Part shown: piece by piece, positions 1-6,486 of the stretch
Layout: every line of letters begins with the position of its first letter
Position numbering within the stretch: position 1 is the first letter of the stretch
Position numbers and translations under genes: made by a program
Origin: Rhodospirillaceae bacterium
Lineage (GTDB): Bacteria; Pseudomonadota; Alphaproteobacteria; Micavibrionales; Micavibrionaceae
Length of the DNA: 12,182 bases
Direction of reading: 5' to 3'
Assembly (NCBI GenBank): GCA_003452275.1
Contig: DMIT01000026.1
Coordinates: 1-12,182 of the forward strand
The notes under the pieces: model-generated
Told to the model about the DNA's origin: nothing
What the model saw: the letters and a program-made list of their open reading frames with translations, nothing else
Databases searched by the model: none

Positions 1-525
1 CCTCAAAAAGGAGGATATCGCTGGAATGATGTGGATGCCGGTACCTGTGGTTATTCCAATCCAGCCTATGAGTATTCCAACTGCGAATGCGGTGGAGCCC
101 GATATAATCAGGTCGAGAAAAGCCCAAGCGACTATCCTGCAGGCAATGGCGGAGATAATGCCATTCATCCATATTGTTATGCTGGAATAGGAACTCGCAA
201 TGTCGAAGACCCACCCGGAACAATTGTCTTGGCAAATGTACCGTGGAAAAATCAGGTTACAAAAACGACAACAAACTCTTCCTGCTCCAGCACAACATCG
301 GTTGTTGACGAAGCCCAGTTCTCGCCTGCGGCTTACAACTGGGTCAGTGATGCTCCGCCTACGGCCATGGGGGTTACAACCATTCCTACCGGTGCTTTCC
401 AGATGGGAACAGGATGTACGTGCCAGACATACGCAGCAGCAACCTTCAGAGCCAACCAAGTCTGTTATCAAACGGTTGGTGGCGGACGTTACAATCTTTA
501 TCGCTGCGGATGTAGAAACTACTAG
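1..525 (+). CDS. C-terminal part of a cysteine-rich, probably exported protein (5' end outside the window)
   Basis: The reading frame is open from the first base to a TAG stop at 523-525, so at least 174 residues of a longer protein are present. I do not recognise the family. The visible part has ten cysteines, including three Cys-x-Cys motifs at visible residues 28-30 (CEC), 139-141 (CTC) and 169-171 (CGC); the last sits three residues from the C-terminus. It is rich in Gly, Asn, Thr, Tyr and Pro, has almost no charged helical stretches and no membrane segment. That composition suits a disulfide-bonded domain in the periplasm, on the surface or outside the cell. A GTG at 31 could be read as a start, but there is no convincing ribosome binding site and similar sequence continues upstream of it, so I treat the gene as cut by the window edge. 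A hairpin terminator follows 18 bases after the stop. Export is inferred from composition; no signal peptide is visible. Confidence 0.75.
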   Translation, partial: PQKGGYRWNDVDAGTCGYSNPAYEYSNCECGGARYNQVEKSPSDYPAGNGGDNAIHPYCYAGIGTRNVEDPPGTIVLANVPWKNQVTKTTTNSSCSSTTSVVDEAQFSPAAYNWVSDAPPTAMGVTTIPTGAFQMGTGCTCQTYAAATFRANQVCYQTVGGGRYNLYRCGCRNY

Positions 526-542
526 GCATGTCATGCCCTATC

Positions 543-574
543 AAAAAAAGAAGCCGGTCAAAGCCGGCTTTTTT
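543..574. terminator. Bidirectional intrinsic terminator between convergent genes
   Basis: The arms AAGCCGG (551-557) and CCGGCTT (564-570) form a 7-bp GC-rich stem around a six-base loop. The stem can extend through the flanking A-run (543-549) and T-run (569-574). The plus strand reads stem then T-run, terminating the cysteine-rich gene. The minus strand reads stem then the complement of the A-run, terminating the acetyltransferase, whose TAA stop (573-575) lies inside the T-run. One element therefore serves both genes. Confidence 0.9.
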
Positions 575-1085
575 ATAGCTGTTTGAGGAGCATCAGGCAA
601 AGGCGGTCGTCAATTGGGCGCATATCGCCGGGTTGGACGGGGATGCGTTCGAATACCGCGCCATTGCCATCCGGCATATAGCCCATCCGGTGATAAAGGC
701 GTTGGGCAGAACCGAAATGTCCCAAAACACCCACCCCGATGCCGATATCGGTAAAGGATAAGTGCCTAGCCTCGCCCTCGCACGCCGCAATTATCTGTTC
801 CCCGATTCCCTGACGTCGCAAATCGGGATGCACGAAAATATCCTGAATTTCGGGGATATTCAGCCGCAAAAAAGGCGCATATTGCGGAAAGAAATTCAAA
901 TGGGCATAGCCCACCAGAGACGAGTCCTGAAAGGCCAGAAGAATGATCCGTTTTTTATCCCTTTGTTCCTGAAAGGCCGTTTCGAAATAGCGGGGTTCAA
1001 TTGCATGATTGCCCTGTGCGGCCAATTGGTTCAAGGCGGGAAGATCGGTCTGTTCACATAGTTTAAGGGATAATTGCATCGCCAC
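573..1085 (-). CDS. GNAT-family N-acetyltransferase
   Basis: This 170-residue protein has the size and layout of a single-domain Gcn5-related N-acetyltransferase, which moves an acetyl group from acetyl-CoA to an amine. Motif A is clear at residues 77-95: a beta strand (IPEIQDIFVHPDL) followed by the acetyl-CoA pyrophosphate-binding loop RRQGIG, matching Q/R-x-x-G-x-G/A. Motif B, GSAQRLYHRMGY, is at 125-136. The substrate cannot be read from sequence; small molecule, antibiotic and protein targets are all possible. The start is GTG at 1085, with GGAG eight bases upstream. An ATG two codons later is an alternative but is then 14 bases from that site. The gene lies 40 bases downstream of tRNA-Thr on the same strand with no terminator seen between them, so it may be read from the tRNA promoter. 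Its stop codon lies in the shared terminator. Confidence 0.9.
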   Translation of the reverse strand: MAMQLSLKLCEQTDLPALNQLAAQGNHAIEPRYFETAFQEQRDKKRIILLAFQDSSLVGYAHLNFFPQYAPFLRLNIPEIQDIFVHPDLRRQGIGEQIIAACEGEARHLSFTDIGIGVGVLGHFGSAQRLYHRMGYMPDGNGAVFERIPVQPGDMRPIDDRLCLMLLKQL

Positions 1086-1125
1086 GGGACGGACTCCATT
1101 TCAGGCCATAGACCGGTAAAACAAC

Positions 1126-1200
1126 TGGTGCTGCCGAGAAGGATTGAACTTCCGACCCCGTCCTTACCAAGGACGTGCTCTACCACTGAGCTACGGCAGC
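1126..1200 (-). tRNA. tRNA-Thr(GGT), 3' CCA encoded
   Basis: Read on the minus strand this is a complete cloverleaf of 75 bases including CCA. The acceptor stem pairs GCTGCCG with CGGCAGC, followed by discriminator A and an encoded CCA (1126-1128). The D arm contains AGCTCAGTGGTAGAGC. The anticodon stem CGTCC/GGACG encloses loop TTGGTAA with anticodon GGT, which reads ACC and ACU threonine codons. The T loop is TTCAATC. The gene is on the same strand as the downstream acetyltransferase and divergent from metA. No integrase gene or attachment-site repeat was noticed beside it. Confidence 0.97.
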
Positions 1201-1218
1201 ATCTTGCGAAGCGGGTTT

Positions 1219-1247
1219 TGTTTACAATATTCAAAAGAGGATGTCAC
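1219..1247 (-). promoter_or_regulatory. Candidate sigma-70-type promoter for tRNA-Thr
   Basis: On the minus strand GTGACA (1247-1242) resembles a -35 box. It is followed after 17 bases by TAAACA (1224-1219), a poor -10 match, about 19 bases before the tRNA 5' end. Spacing and position fit, but the -10 box is weak. This is a pattern reading only. Confidence 0.35.
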
Positions 1248-1306
1248 CCATTTTTTAGAGAAAATACAAAAAAACTTCTAAAAATATCCAACACTCCGAA
1301 CTTGGT

Positions 1307-1351
1307 AAAAAATCAATTTTTTCTTGACATACACATGCCATAACGTACAAA
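1307..1351 (+). promoter_or_regulatory. Candidate sigma-70 promoter with AT-rich upstream element for metA
   Basis: A perfect -35 hexamer TTGACA lies at 1324-1329, and TACAAA at 1346-1351 is an acceptable -10 after a 16-base spacer. Directly upstream is an A-tract/T-tract palindrome (AAAAAAT 1307-1313, ATTTTTT 1316-1322), where an UP element would lie. Transcription would start near 1358, only about six bases before the first riboswitch helix, so the aptamer would form the very 5' end of the messenger. The match in position between promoter and aptamer strengthens both calls. Confidence 0.65.
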
Positions 1352-1363
1352 CTGCCCCTACTG

Positions 1364-1439
1364 AAGCGGGATTTGAGGGGTAGCTTGCACCGCTTTATAA
1401 TAAATTGCTAAAGCACTATGGCTCATTTCCATACACCCC
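1364..1439 (+). promoter_or_regulatory. SAM-II-type riboswitch (S-adenosylmethionine sensor) in the metA leader
   Basis: The conserved blocks of the SAM-II class occur in the right order: GATTTG (1370-1375), GCTTGCA (1383-1389), a TAAA stretch (1401-1404) and GCTAAA (1407-1412). Helix P1 is AAGCGG (1364-1369) with CCGCTT (1390-1395). The H-type pseudoknot P2 can form between GGGGT in the P1 loop (1377-1381) and ACCCC (1435-1439). An extra hairpin, TATGG (1417-1421) with CCATA (1429-1433), sits between GCTAAA and the 3' arm of P2. SAM-II aptamers bind SAM and usually lower translation of methionine genes by hiding the Shine-Dalgarno. Here the gene controlled is a MetA homologue, which fits exactly. 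Unusually, the Shine-Dalgarno (1462-1466) lies downstream of P2 rather than inside it. Confidence 0.85.
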
Positions 1440-1461
1440 AATAAAAACAAACTCGTTTTAT

Positions 1462-1466
1462 GAGGG
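1462..1466 (+). promoter_or_regulatory. Ribosome binding site that fixes the metA start
   Basis: GAGGG lies seven bases before ATG 1474 and is the only good Shine-Dalgarno near the gene's 5' end. It rules out the in-frame upstream TTG at 1405, which lies inside the riboswitch. GGGT (1464-1467) is complementary to ACCC (1435-1438) in the riboswitch's P2 arm, so it may take part in switching. A weak hairpin (ATAAAA 1441-1446 with TTTTAT 1456-1461) stands directly before it. Confidence 0.75.
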
Positions 1467-1473
1467 TATAACT

Positions 1474-2529
1474 ATGAGCCGGAATCCTGATTCTGTAGCA
1501 TCTCTGTCACCTGTTTTTTCTGTCCGCAGCCATGCCAACGACTCTTCGCCGCGACGCCGCGAAGTGATCGCCGTTGTCATTTTGATGGATAATGCCGAAG
1601 CAACCGAGAAACATTTCCGCGCGTTACTTGAACAGGCCGCGCCGAATGCCGATATTATCATGTGTCGCATGGAATGTGCCGAAGCGGATCTAGACAAAGA
1701 AAACCCCCATTATTTTAAAGATAAAACCAGATATCTCCTCAGAGAGCATATCCAGAAATGGCAAGACGTGATCGGCGTCCAACATCTGGATCAGGTGATC
1801 GTCACCGGTATTAACCGTGGCAGCCTGTCGTACGCAGAATTGGAAACAGAATATCCATTATTCTGGAATGAATTTAAATCGCTTATGCATCAGATTGATG
1901 CCACCACCACGTCCGGACAAACCGGACATGGCTTTCTGGTGTGCTGGGCGGCTATCGCGGGCGCCTATGTACTGGAAGGCGTAAAGAAAAATATCTATCC
2001 GAATAAATTATACGGAGTTTACGATCATCAGATTGTTGAACCGCGCCATGAGTTGCTGACAGGATTAGGCGGGTGCAATTTCAGGATTCCCCATTCCCGA
2101 TTCTCTTATATGGATGAAACCGAATTGACGACAGCGATTGAAAGAGCCGAGGGGCGTGTTATCCTACGCGGCCCTGACGGCCCTGCGCTCTGGACCATGC
2201 ATCATGACCGCATTGCTGCCATTATCGGCCACCCTGAATATGGCGAAAGCACCCTTCAAAACGAATATAAGCGTGATCGAGCCAAATTCAGGGAACAAAC
2301 GGGCGACCCAGATGGCGACATCCCTGTTCCTGAAAATTATGAATATGGCAGCGAGGAAACCAGTAATGACTTTAAATATTTGAAGAAGACTTTGTCTCCG
2401 ACTTTCTATCATAATCTGGTTAGACTGGCGATCCAACGTAAAAACGAAGCCAATGCACGAGAGGAAATTGAAAAAAACCAGTCATCCGAAGTCCCGAATG
2501 GCCTACTGCATTTTGCTTTTCAGGCTTAA
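1474..2529 (+). CDS. metA: Divergent MetA-family homoserine O-acyltransferase
   Basis: MetA enzymes transfer succinyl or acetyl from CoA to homoserine, committing it to methionine synthesis in the cytosol. This 351-residue protein aligns along its length with that family. The nucleophile is Cys157 in LVCWAAIAG, and the His253-Glu255 pair is in IIGHPEYG. Arg267, at the place of E. coli Arg249 which contacts homoserine, is kept (EYKRD), as are PHSR (206-209) and VPENY (285-289). It is divergent: the usual TGAP motif is TGIN (111-114), about ten extra residues (around 143-151) precede the catalytic Cys, and the C-terminus runs roughly 25 residues past the 309-residue E. coli enzyme. The residue matching position 111 of studied MetA proteins, where Gly favours succinyl and Glu acetyl, is Gly116, hinting at succinyl-CoA; alignment there is uncertain. 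Start ATG 1474 is set by GAGGG. A SAM-II riboswitch precedes the gene and a terminator follows. Confidence 0.85.
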   Translation: MSRNPDSVASLSPVFSVRSHANDSSPRRREVIAVVILMDNAEATEKHFRALLEQAAPNADIIMCRMECAEADLDKENPHYFKDKTRYLLREHIQKWQDVIGVQHLDQVIVTGINRGSLSYAELETEYPLFWNEFKSLMHQIDATTTSGQTGHGFLVCWAAIAGAYVLEGVKKNIYPNKLYGVYDHQIVEPRHELLTGLGGCNFRIPHSRFSYMDETELTTAIERAEGRVILRGPDGPALWTMHHDRIAAIIGHPEYGESTLQNEYKRDRAKFREQTGDPDGDIPVPENYEYGSEETSNDFKYLKKTLSPTFYHNLVRLAIQRKNEANAREEIEKNQSSEVPNGLLHFAFQA

Positions 2530-2549
2530 TGACTTGTAAAATCTGCGGG

Positions 2550-2579
2550 AATCCCCTATTCATAAGGGGATTTTGCTTT
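2550..2579 (+). terminator. Intrinsic terminator after metA
   Basis: AATCCCCT (2550-2557) pairs with AGGGGATT (2565-2572) around a seven-base loop, and TTTTGCTTT (2571-2579) follows. It starts about 20 bases after the metA stop. The DAHP synthase start is only 16 bases beyond, with its ribosome site AAGGA at 2583-2587. That gene must therefore rely on read-through or on a promoter inside or before the hairpin; I could not identify one. Confidence 0.8.
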
Positions 2580-2595
2580 ATCAAGGATGTGAAGA

Positions 2596-3987
2596 ATGAG
2601 TGACTGGACACCTGCGAGCTGGAGAACTAAACCGGCCAAACAATTACCGACTTACGGGGACAATAATCCGAAGCTGGCCGCTGCCGAAGCGGAATTGTCC
2701 AAAATGCCTCCTTTGGTCTTTGCGGGTGAAGCCCGTACCCTTAAATCGCAATTGGCTGAAGCCGCCCATGGGCGCGCATTCGTGTTGCAGGGAGGGGATT
2801 GCGCCGAAAGCTTTGCCGAATTCGGCGCGAACAAAGTCCGCGATACGTTCCGTGTATTGATGCAGATGGCGGTTGTGATGACATTTGCGGGGTCACTCCC
2901 CGTTGTCAAAATGGGACGCATGGCGGGCCAGTTTGCCAAGCCGCGTTCCGAAGATACCGAAACGCGCGGCGATGTGACATTGCCAACCTATCGCGGCGAT
3001 ATTATCAACGGCATCGATTTCACTGCCGAGGCGCGTATTCCCGACCCGTCGCGCATGATCCGCGCCTATCATCAATCATCCGCGACCTTGAATCTGTTAC
3101 GCGCTTTTTCAACGGGGGGCTATGCCGACCTGCACCGCATCAATCAATGGAACCTTGATTTCGTGCGCGACACATCGTCATCCGAAAAATACCAGAAATT
3201 ATCAGAGCGCATCGAACAAGCACTTGATTTCATGACCGCCGTTGGTTTGACCAGCCAGTCCGTCCCGCATATTTTGAAACAGACCGAATTCTATACTTGT
3301 CACGAAGCATTGTTATTGCCATACGAACAGGCGCTAACCCGCGTCGATAGCACATCCGGCGAATGGTATGATTGTTCCGGCCATTTTGTATGGATTGGCG
3401 CACGCACCAATCAGGAAGACCATGCGCAAGTGGAATTCGCGCGCGGCATTCAAAATCCGTTAGGCATGAAATGCCCACCGAATTTGACGACAGATTCCCT
3501 GCTGCGCTTGATTGACACTTTAAATCCGGATAACGAAGCCGGCCGTTTGACCCTGATCTCACGCATGGGTGCGGGCAAAGTATTCGACAATCTGCCCAAA
3601 CTGGTACAGGCTGTGAAGAACGAAGGCCGCATTGTGACCTGGGTCTGCGACCCTATGCATGGTAACACTATGAAATCCGCCAGCGGTTATAAAACCCGCC
3701 GTTTTGACGATATCATGAGCGAGGTCAAGGACTTCTTCGCCGTTCACAAAGCCGAAGGCACCAACCCCGGTGGCGTTCACGTCGAAATGACCGGTCAGGA
3801 TGTCACCGAATGCACCGGCGGTATCGTGGACGTTACCGACGAAGATTTGTCCAACCGTTATCATACCCATTGCGATCCGCGTCTGAATGCCGCGCAAGCT
3901 TTGGAATTGTCTTTTCTTGTCGCCGATGAATTGAAATCCATCCGCAAGGACAGAAAAGTCGCCCAATTGAATCTTGCCGCAGAATAA
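2596..3987 (+). CDS. Class II 3-deoxy-7-phosphoheptulonate (DAHP) synthase
   Basis: The enzyme condenses phosphoenolpyruvate and erythrose 4-phosphate to DAHP, the first step of the shikimate pathway, in the cytosol. At 463 residues it is full length for the class II (plant/mycobacterial, AroAII) type and unrelated in sequence to E. coli AroFGH. The metal ligands are visible by comparison with Mycobacterium tuberculosis AroG: Cys69 (GGDCAE), His355 (CDPMHGN), Glu397 (HVEMTG) and Asp427 (HCDPRLN). Phosphate/PEP-binding basic residues are Arg108 (KMGRMAGQ), Arg270, Lys292 and Arg323 (SRMG). One oddity is WIGART (266-271), where the family usually has Glu or Asp in place of Ala269. The ATG start has AAGGA eight bases upstream. 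nadE follows after 16 bases, so the two are probably co-transcribed. The usual symbol varies between organisms (aroG, aroF, aroA), so none is given. Confidence 0.96.
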   Translation: MSDWTPASWRTKPAKQLPTYGDNNPKLAAAEAELSKMPPLVFAGEARTLKSQLAEAAHGRAFVLQGGDCAESFAEFGANKVRDTFRVLMQMAVVMTFAGSLPVVKMGRMAGQFAKPRSEDTETRGDVTLPTYRGDIINGIDFTAEARIPDPSRMIRAYHQSSATLNLLRAFSTGGYADLHRINQWNLDFVRDTSSSEKYQKLSERIEQALDFMTAVGLTSQSVPHILKQTEFYTCHEALLLPYEQALTRVDSTSGEWYDCSGHFVWIGARTNQEDHAQVEFARGIQNPLGMKCPPNLTTDSLLRLIDTLNPDNEAGRLTLISRMGAGKVFDNLPKLVQAVKNEGRIVTWVCDPMHGNTMKSASGYKTRRFDDIMSEVKDFFAVHKAEGTNPGGVHVEMTGQDVTECTGGIVDVTDEDLSNRYHTHCDPRLNAAQALELSFLVADELKSIRKDRKVAQLNLAAE

Positions 3988-4003
3988 AGAATAGAGAATT
4001 TAA

Positions 4004-5626
4004 ATGGGACGTACCCCTAGCCTTCGCCTGACGATTGCGCAAGTAAATCCAACCGTCGGCGATATTGATGGCAATGTTGACAGGATCATATCCGTTTGGA
4101 CAAAATATGATGCCGACACGGATTTGATCGTCTTTCCTGAATTGACGGTCACGGGTTATATGCCCGAAGATTTATTATTAAATAACGGTTTCATCGCGCA
4201 TATTGAAACGGCCATTGCCACATTGGTGCAAACATCCGTAATGATGAAAAGCGCCATTCTGATCGGCGCGCCCGCGCGCGATAGAACGGAATTATTCAAT
4301 GCGGCCTATTTGATCGAAGCCGGAAAAATCCTGTCCATCACTCATAAAGTGGAATTACCCAACTATGGCGTGTTTGACGAAAAGCGTTATTTCACATCGG
4401 GGACACGCCCTGAACCTGTTGATTTCCGCGACCATACATTAGGCATCATGATTTGCGAGGATATGTGGTTTCCGAATGTCGCGGATTATCTATCCGCGAA
4501 ATCAGCCGATCTGTTTATCGTACTGAATGGCAGCCCGTACGAACCGCACAAGCAATCTATCCGCATTCAACATGCACGGGCGCGGGTGATGCAGGCCGGC
4601 ATTCCCCTGCTCTATACCAATCAGGTCGGCGGGCAGGATGATCTGGTATATGACGGGGCCAGTTTTGCATTGAATGCGGATGGCGACATCATTTTGCAAT
4701 GCGAGGAATTTATCGAAGAATTCCAGACCTTTTCATTCGCCAATGGCCGCGCGGTGATTCATCCGCAGCATCCGGAGACAGAAAGCCTATATCAAGCTGC
4801 TATGCTGGGGTTACGCGATTATATGCGCAAAACCGGACAGTCAAAAATCATTATCGGCATGTCAGGCGGAATTGACTCTGCACTATCTGCGGCGATTGCC
4901 GCCGATGCGATTGGCGCAGATAATGTGAGCTGTGTCATGATGCCATCAGCCTTCACATCAAAAGAAAGCATTGATGATGCGGTTGATTGTGCCACCAAAA
5001 TCGGTACAAAATTCGACACCATCGCCATCATAGGAATGGTCGACCAATTCATGACCGACTTGCCGGATATATCGGGTTTAGCGCACGAGAATTTACAGGC
5101 GCGTCTGCGCGGGGTCATTTTAATGACCCTTTCCAACCAGCATGGCGCGATGGTTTTGACCACCGGCAACAAATCGGAAATGGCATGCGGATACGCGACA
5201 TTATACGGGGATATGTGCGGCGGCTATAACGTCCTGAAAGACCTGTATAAAACCCAAGTTTACAATCTTGCCCACTGGCGCAATGGCGCAAAGCCCGTCG
5301 ATGCATTGGGAAGTGACGGCGAGATCATCAGCCGGAGCATCATCACCAAAGCCCCGACCGCCGAACTGCGCCCGAACCAGAAAGATCAGGATAGTTTGCC
5401 GCCCTATGATGAACTGGATTCTATCCTGATGGGATTGATCGAGGAAGATTTATCGCCTGAGCAAATGGCCGCACGTGGTCATAATCCGGAAATGGTGGCA
5501 AAAGTTTCACGTCTGCTTAAATTATCCGAATATAAACGCCGCCAGTCTGCACCGGGGGCAAAATTATCATCACGCGCTTTTACACGGGAACGGCGTTATC
5601 CGATTGTTAACGGGTATGTATCTTAA
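4004..5626 (+). CDS. nadE: Glutamine-dependent NAD+ synthetase
   Basis: This makes NAD+ from nicotinate adenine dinucleotide, ATP and glutamine, the last step of NAD synthesis. The 540-residue protein has both domains of the glutamine-using form. The N-terminal nitrilase-like glutaminase (about 1-260) carries the triad Glu46 (FPELTVTGY), Lys115 (HKVELPNYGVF) and Cys151 (MICEDMW). The C-terminal ATP-pyrophosphatase domain (about 265-540) has the PP-loop SGGIDS (287-292), TTGNKSE (386-392), the YGDMCGGYNVLKDLYKT region (401-417) and KAPTAELRPNQKDQDSLPPY (449-468). All key residues are present, so it should be active. The likely start is ATG 4004, although its ribosome site is weak (AGAGA). It follows DAHP synthase by 16 bases, probably in one transcript. 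Its TAA (5624-5626) overlaps the stop codon of the convergent CinA-like gene, and no terminator hairpin is visible there. Confidence 0.97.
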   Translation: MGRTPSLRLTIAQVNPTVGDIDGNVDRIISVWTKYDADTDLIVFPELTVTGYMPEDLLLNNGFIAHIETAIATLVQTSVMMKSAILIGAPARDRTELFNAAYLIEAGKILSITHKVELPNYGVFDEKRYFTSGTRPEPVDFRDHTLGIMICEDMWFPNVADYLSAKSADLFIVLNGSPYEPHKQSIRIQHARARVMQAGIPLLYTNQVGGQDDLVYDGASFALNADGDIILQCEEFIEEFQTFSFANGRAVIHPQHPETESLYQAAMLGLRDYMRKTGQSKIIIGMSGGIDSALSAAIAADAIGADNVSCVMMPSAFTSKESIDDAVDCATKIGTKFDTIAIIGMVDQFMTDLPDISGLAHENLQARLRGVILMTLSNQHGAMVLTTGNKSEMACGYATLYGDMCGGYNVLKDLYKTQVYNLAHWRNGAKPVDALGSDGEIISRSIITKAPTAELRPNQKDQDSLPPYDELDSILMGLIEEDLSPEQMAARGHNPEMVAKVSRLLKLSEYKRRQSAPGAKLSSRAFTRERRYPIVNGYVS

Positions 5627-6399
5627 ACGATTGGATGTCCGTCTGTCCGCACGCTGATTCCCGTCGGTTCTACCCCGTATGACCGCACCATATCGACGAC
5701 ATCCCGTGTGGCTTCGTGCAGATTGTCATTATCCGTTGACCGTAATACCAATGCCAGCCCCATTGTCCCCGAACGGAAATGCGGATAACTGCCGATATCG
5801 ACCGTTGCGAACTTGTTTTGAATATTGCCCAGTGTTTCGGCAATTTTGCTTTCCGGCAAGTCACACGAAACCGTGTTGGACAAATAAGGTTTGCCGGATG
5901 CCAGATTGGGCAGAATATTATCAAGCATTCCCTGCATAATGCGCGGAACACCCGCCATCACATACACATTGTCCATCTGGAATCCCGGCGCGCCGGATAC
6001 GGGGTTCTCAATCAATGTCGCCCCGACCGGCACATGCGCCATGCGCAATCTGGCAGTCGTTAATTCAGACTCGCTTTTATAATAACCAAGCAATATTTCA
6101 CGCGCTTCGGCATTGAGAGGGCAATCCACTCCAAATGCTTTTGCAATACTCGCAGACGTAATGTCATCATGAGTCGGGCCGATGCCGCCGGTGGTAAATA
6201 AATAGGCAACTTTGCAACGTAATTCATTGACCGCCTGAATAATCGCATCTTCGATATCCGGCACCACACGTACTTCCAGCAAGCGAATGCCCTGATCGGA
6301 CATTTTTGTGGCAATCCAATTGATATTGATATCCTGCGTTCTTCCGGACAGAATCTCGTTTCCGATAATCACCAAAGCTGCGGTCAATTTTTTGTCCAT
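5623..6399 (-). CDS. Single-domain CinA-like / molybdopterin-binding (MoaB-fold) protein
   Basis: This 258-residue protein matches the N-terminal (COG1058) half of CinA, related in fold to MoaB/MogA. It shows GNEILSGR (13-20), the signature TTGGIGPTHDD (69-79), NPVSGAPGF (132-140) and MAGVP (148-152). It lacks the C-terminal NMN deamidase (PncC) domain of full CinA, as is usual for this alphaproteobacterial subtype. In studied bacterial CinA proteins the COG1058 part has ADP-ribose pyrophosphatase activity; the common label 'competence/damage-inducible' or 'molybdopterin-binding' is by homology only. Its true substrate is unknown. The ATG start at 6399 has AAGG and AGGA upstream. It is divergent from map, from which about 90 bases separate it, and its TAA overlaps that of nadE tail to tail. 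A role in clearing or recycling pyridine nucleotides beside NadE would make sense but is inference. Confidence 0.9.
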   Translation of the reverse strand: MDKKLTAALVIIGNEILSGRTQDININWIATKMSDQGIRLLEVRVVPDIEDAIIQAVNELRCKVAYLFTTGGIGPTHDDITSASIAKAFGVDCPLNAEAREILLGYYKSESELTTARLRMAHVPVGATLIENPVSGAPGFQMDNVYVMAGVPRIMQGMLDNILPNLASGKPYLSNTVSCDLPESKIAETLGNIQNKFATVDIGSYPHFRSGTMGLALVLRSTDNDNLHEATRDVVDMVRSYGVEPTGISVRTDGHPIV

Positions 6400-6486
6400 A
6401 ATCCTAATTACCTTGATAAAATAAGCCGACTGCGTTAAGTCTTAAGATATGTGAATAATTGCAAGATTACAAATGGAAAACGTCAA
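6400..6486. promoter_or_regulatory. Divergent intergenic region between the cinA-like gene and map
   Basis: This short AT-rich gap must hold promoters for genes leaving in both directions. On the plus strand TTGATA (6413-6418) could be a -35 box, but the -10 positions that follow (TTAAGT 6435-6440 or TAAGTC 6436-6441) are poor. On the minus strand only the ribosome site for the cinA-like gene is clear. No operator palindrome or riboswitch was recognised. If map starts at the alternative GTG 6451, the gap is correspondingly shorter. Confidence 0.3.

Noticed and set aside
200..586. Plus-strand 128-codon frame overlapping the cysteine-rich gene
   Set aside because: It runs through the terminator and overlaps the better-supported frame; no motif or ribosome site.
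1126..1200. tRNA-Thr as an integration site for a mobile element
   Set aside because: No integrase and no repeat of the tRNA 3' end was noticed in the window; the flanking genes look like core chromosome.
1031..1234. Minus-strand reading frame of 67 codons over the tRNA
   Set aside because: It is translation of the tRNA-Thr gene itself; such frames are a known artefact.
1352..1383. Alternative hairpin CTGCCCCT/AGGGGTAG as an anti-aptamer fold
   Set aside because: Its 5' arm lies before the predicted transcription start near 1358, so most of it would not be in the RNA; kept only as a point to test.
1405..1473. Longer metA with an in-frame TTG start at 1405
   Set aside because: It lies inside the riboswitch, has no Shine-Dalgarno, and ATG 1474 has GAGGG at good spacing.
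2799..3158. Open frames opposite to or shifted against the DAHP synthase, nadE and hisS genes
   Set aside because: They are shadows of genes with complete catalytic motifs, and none has a recognisable domain.
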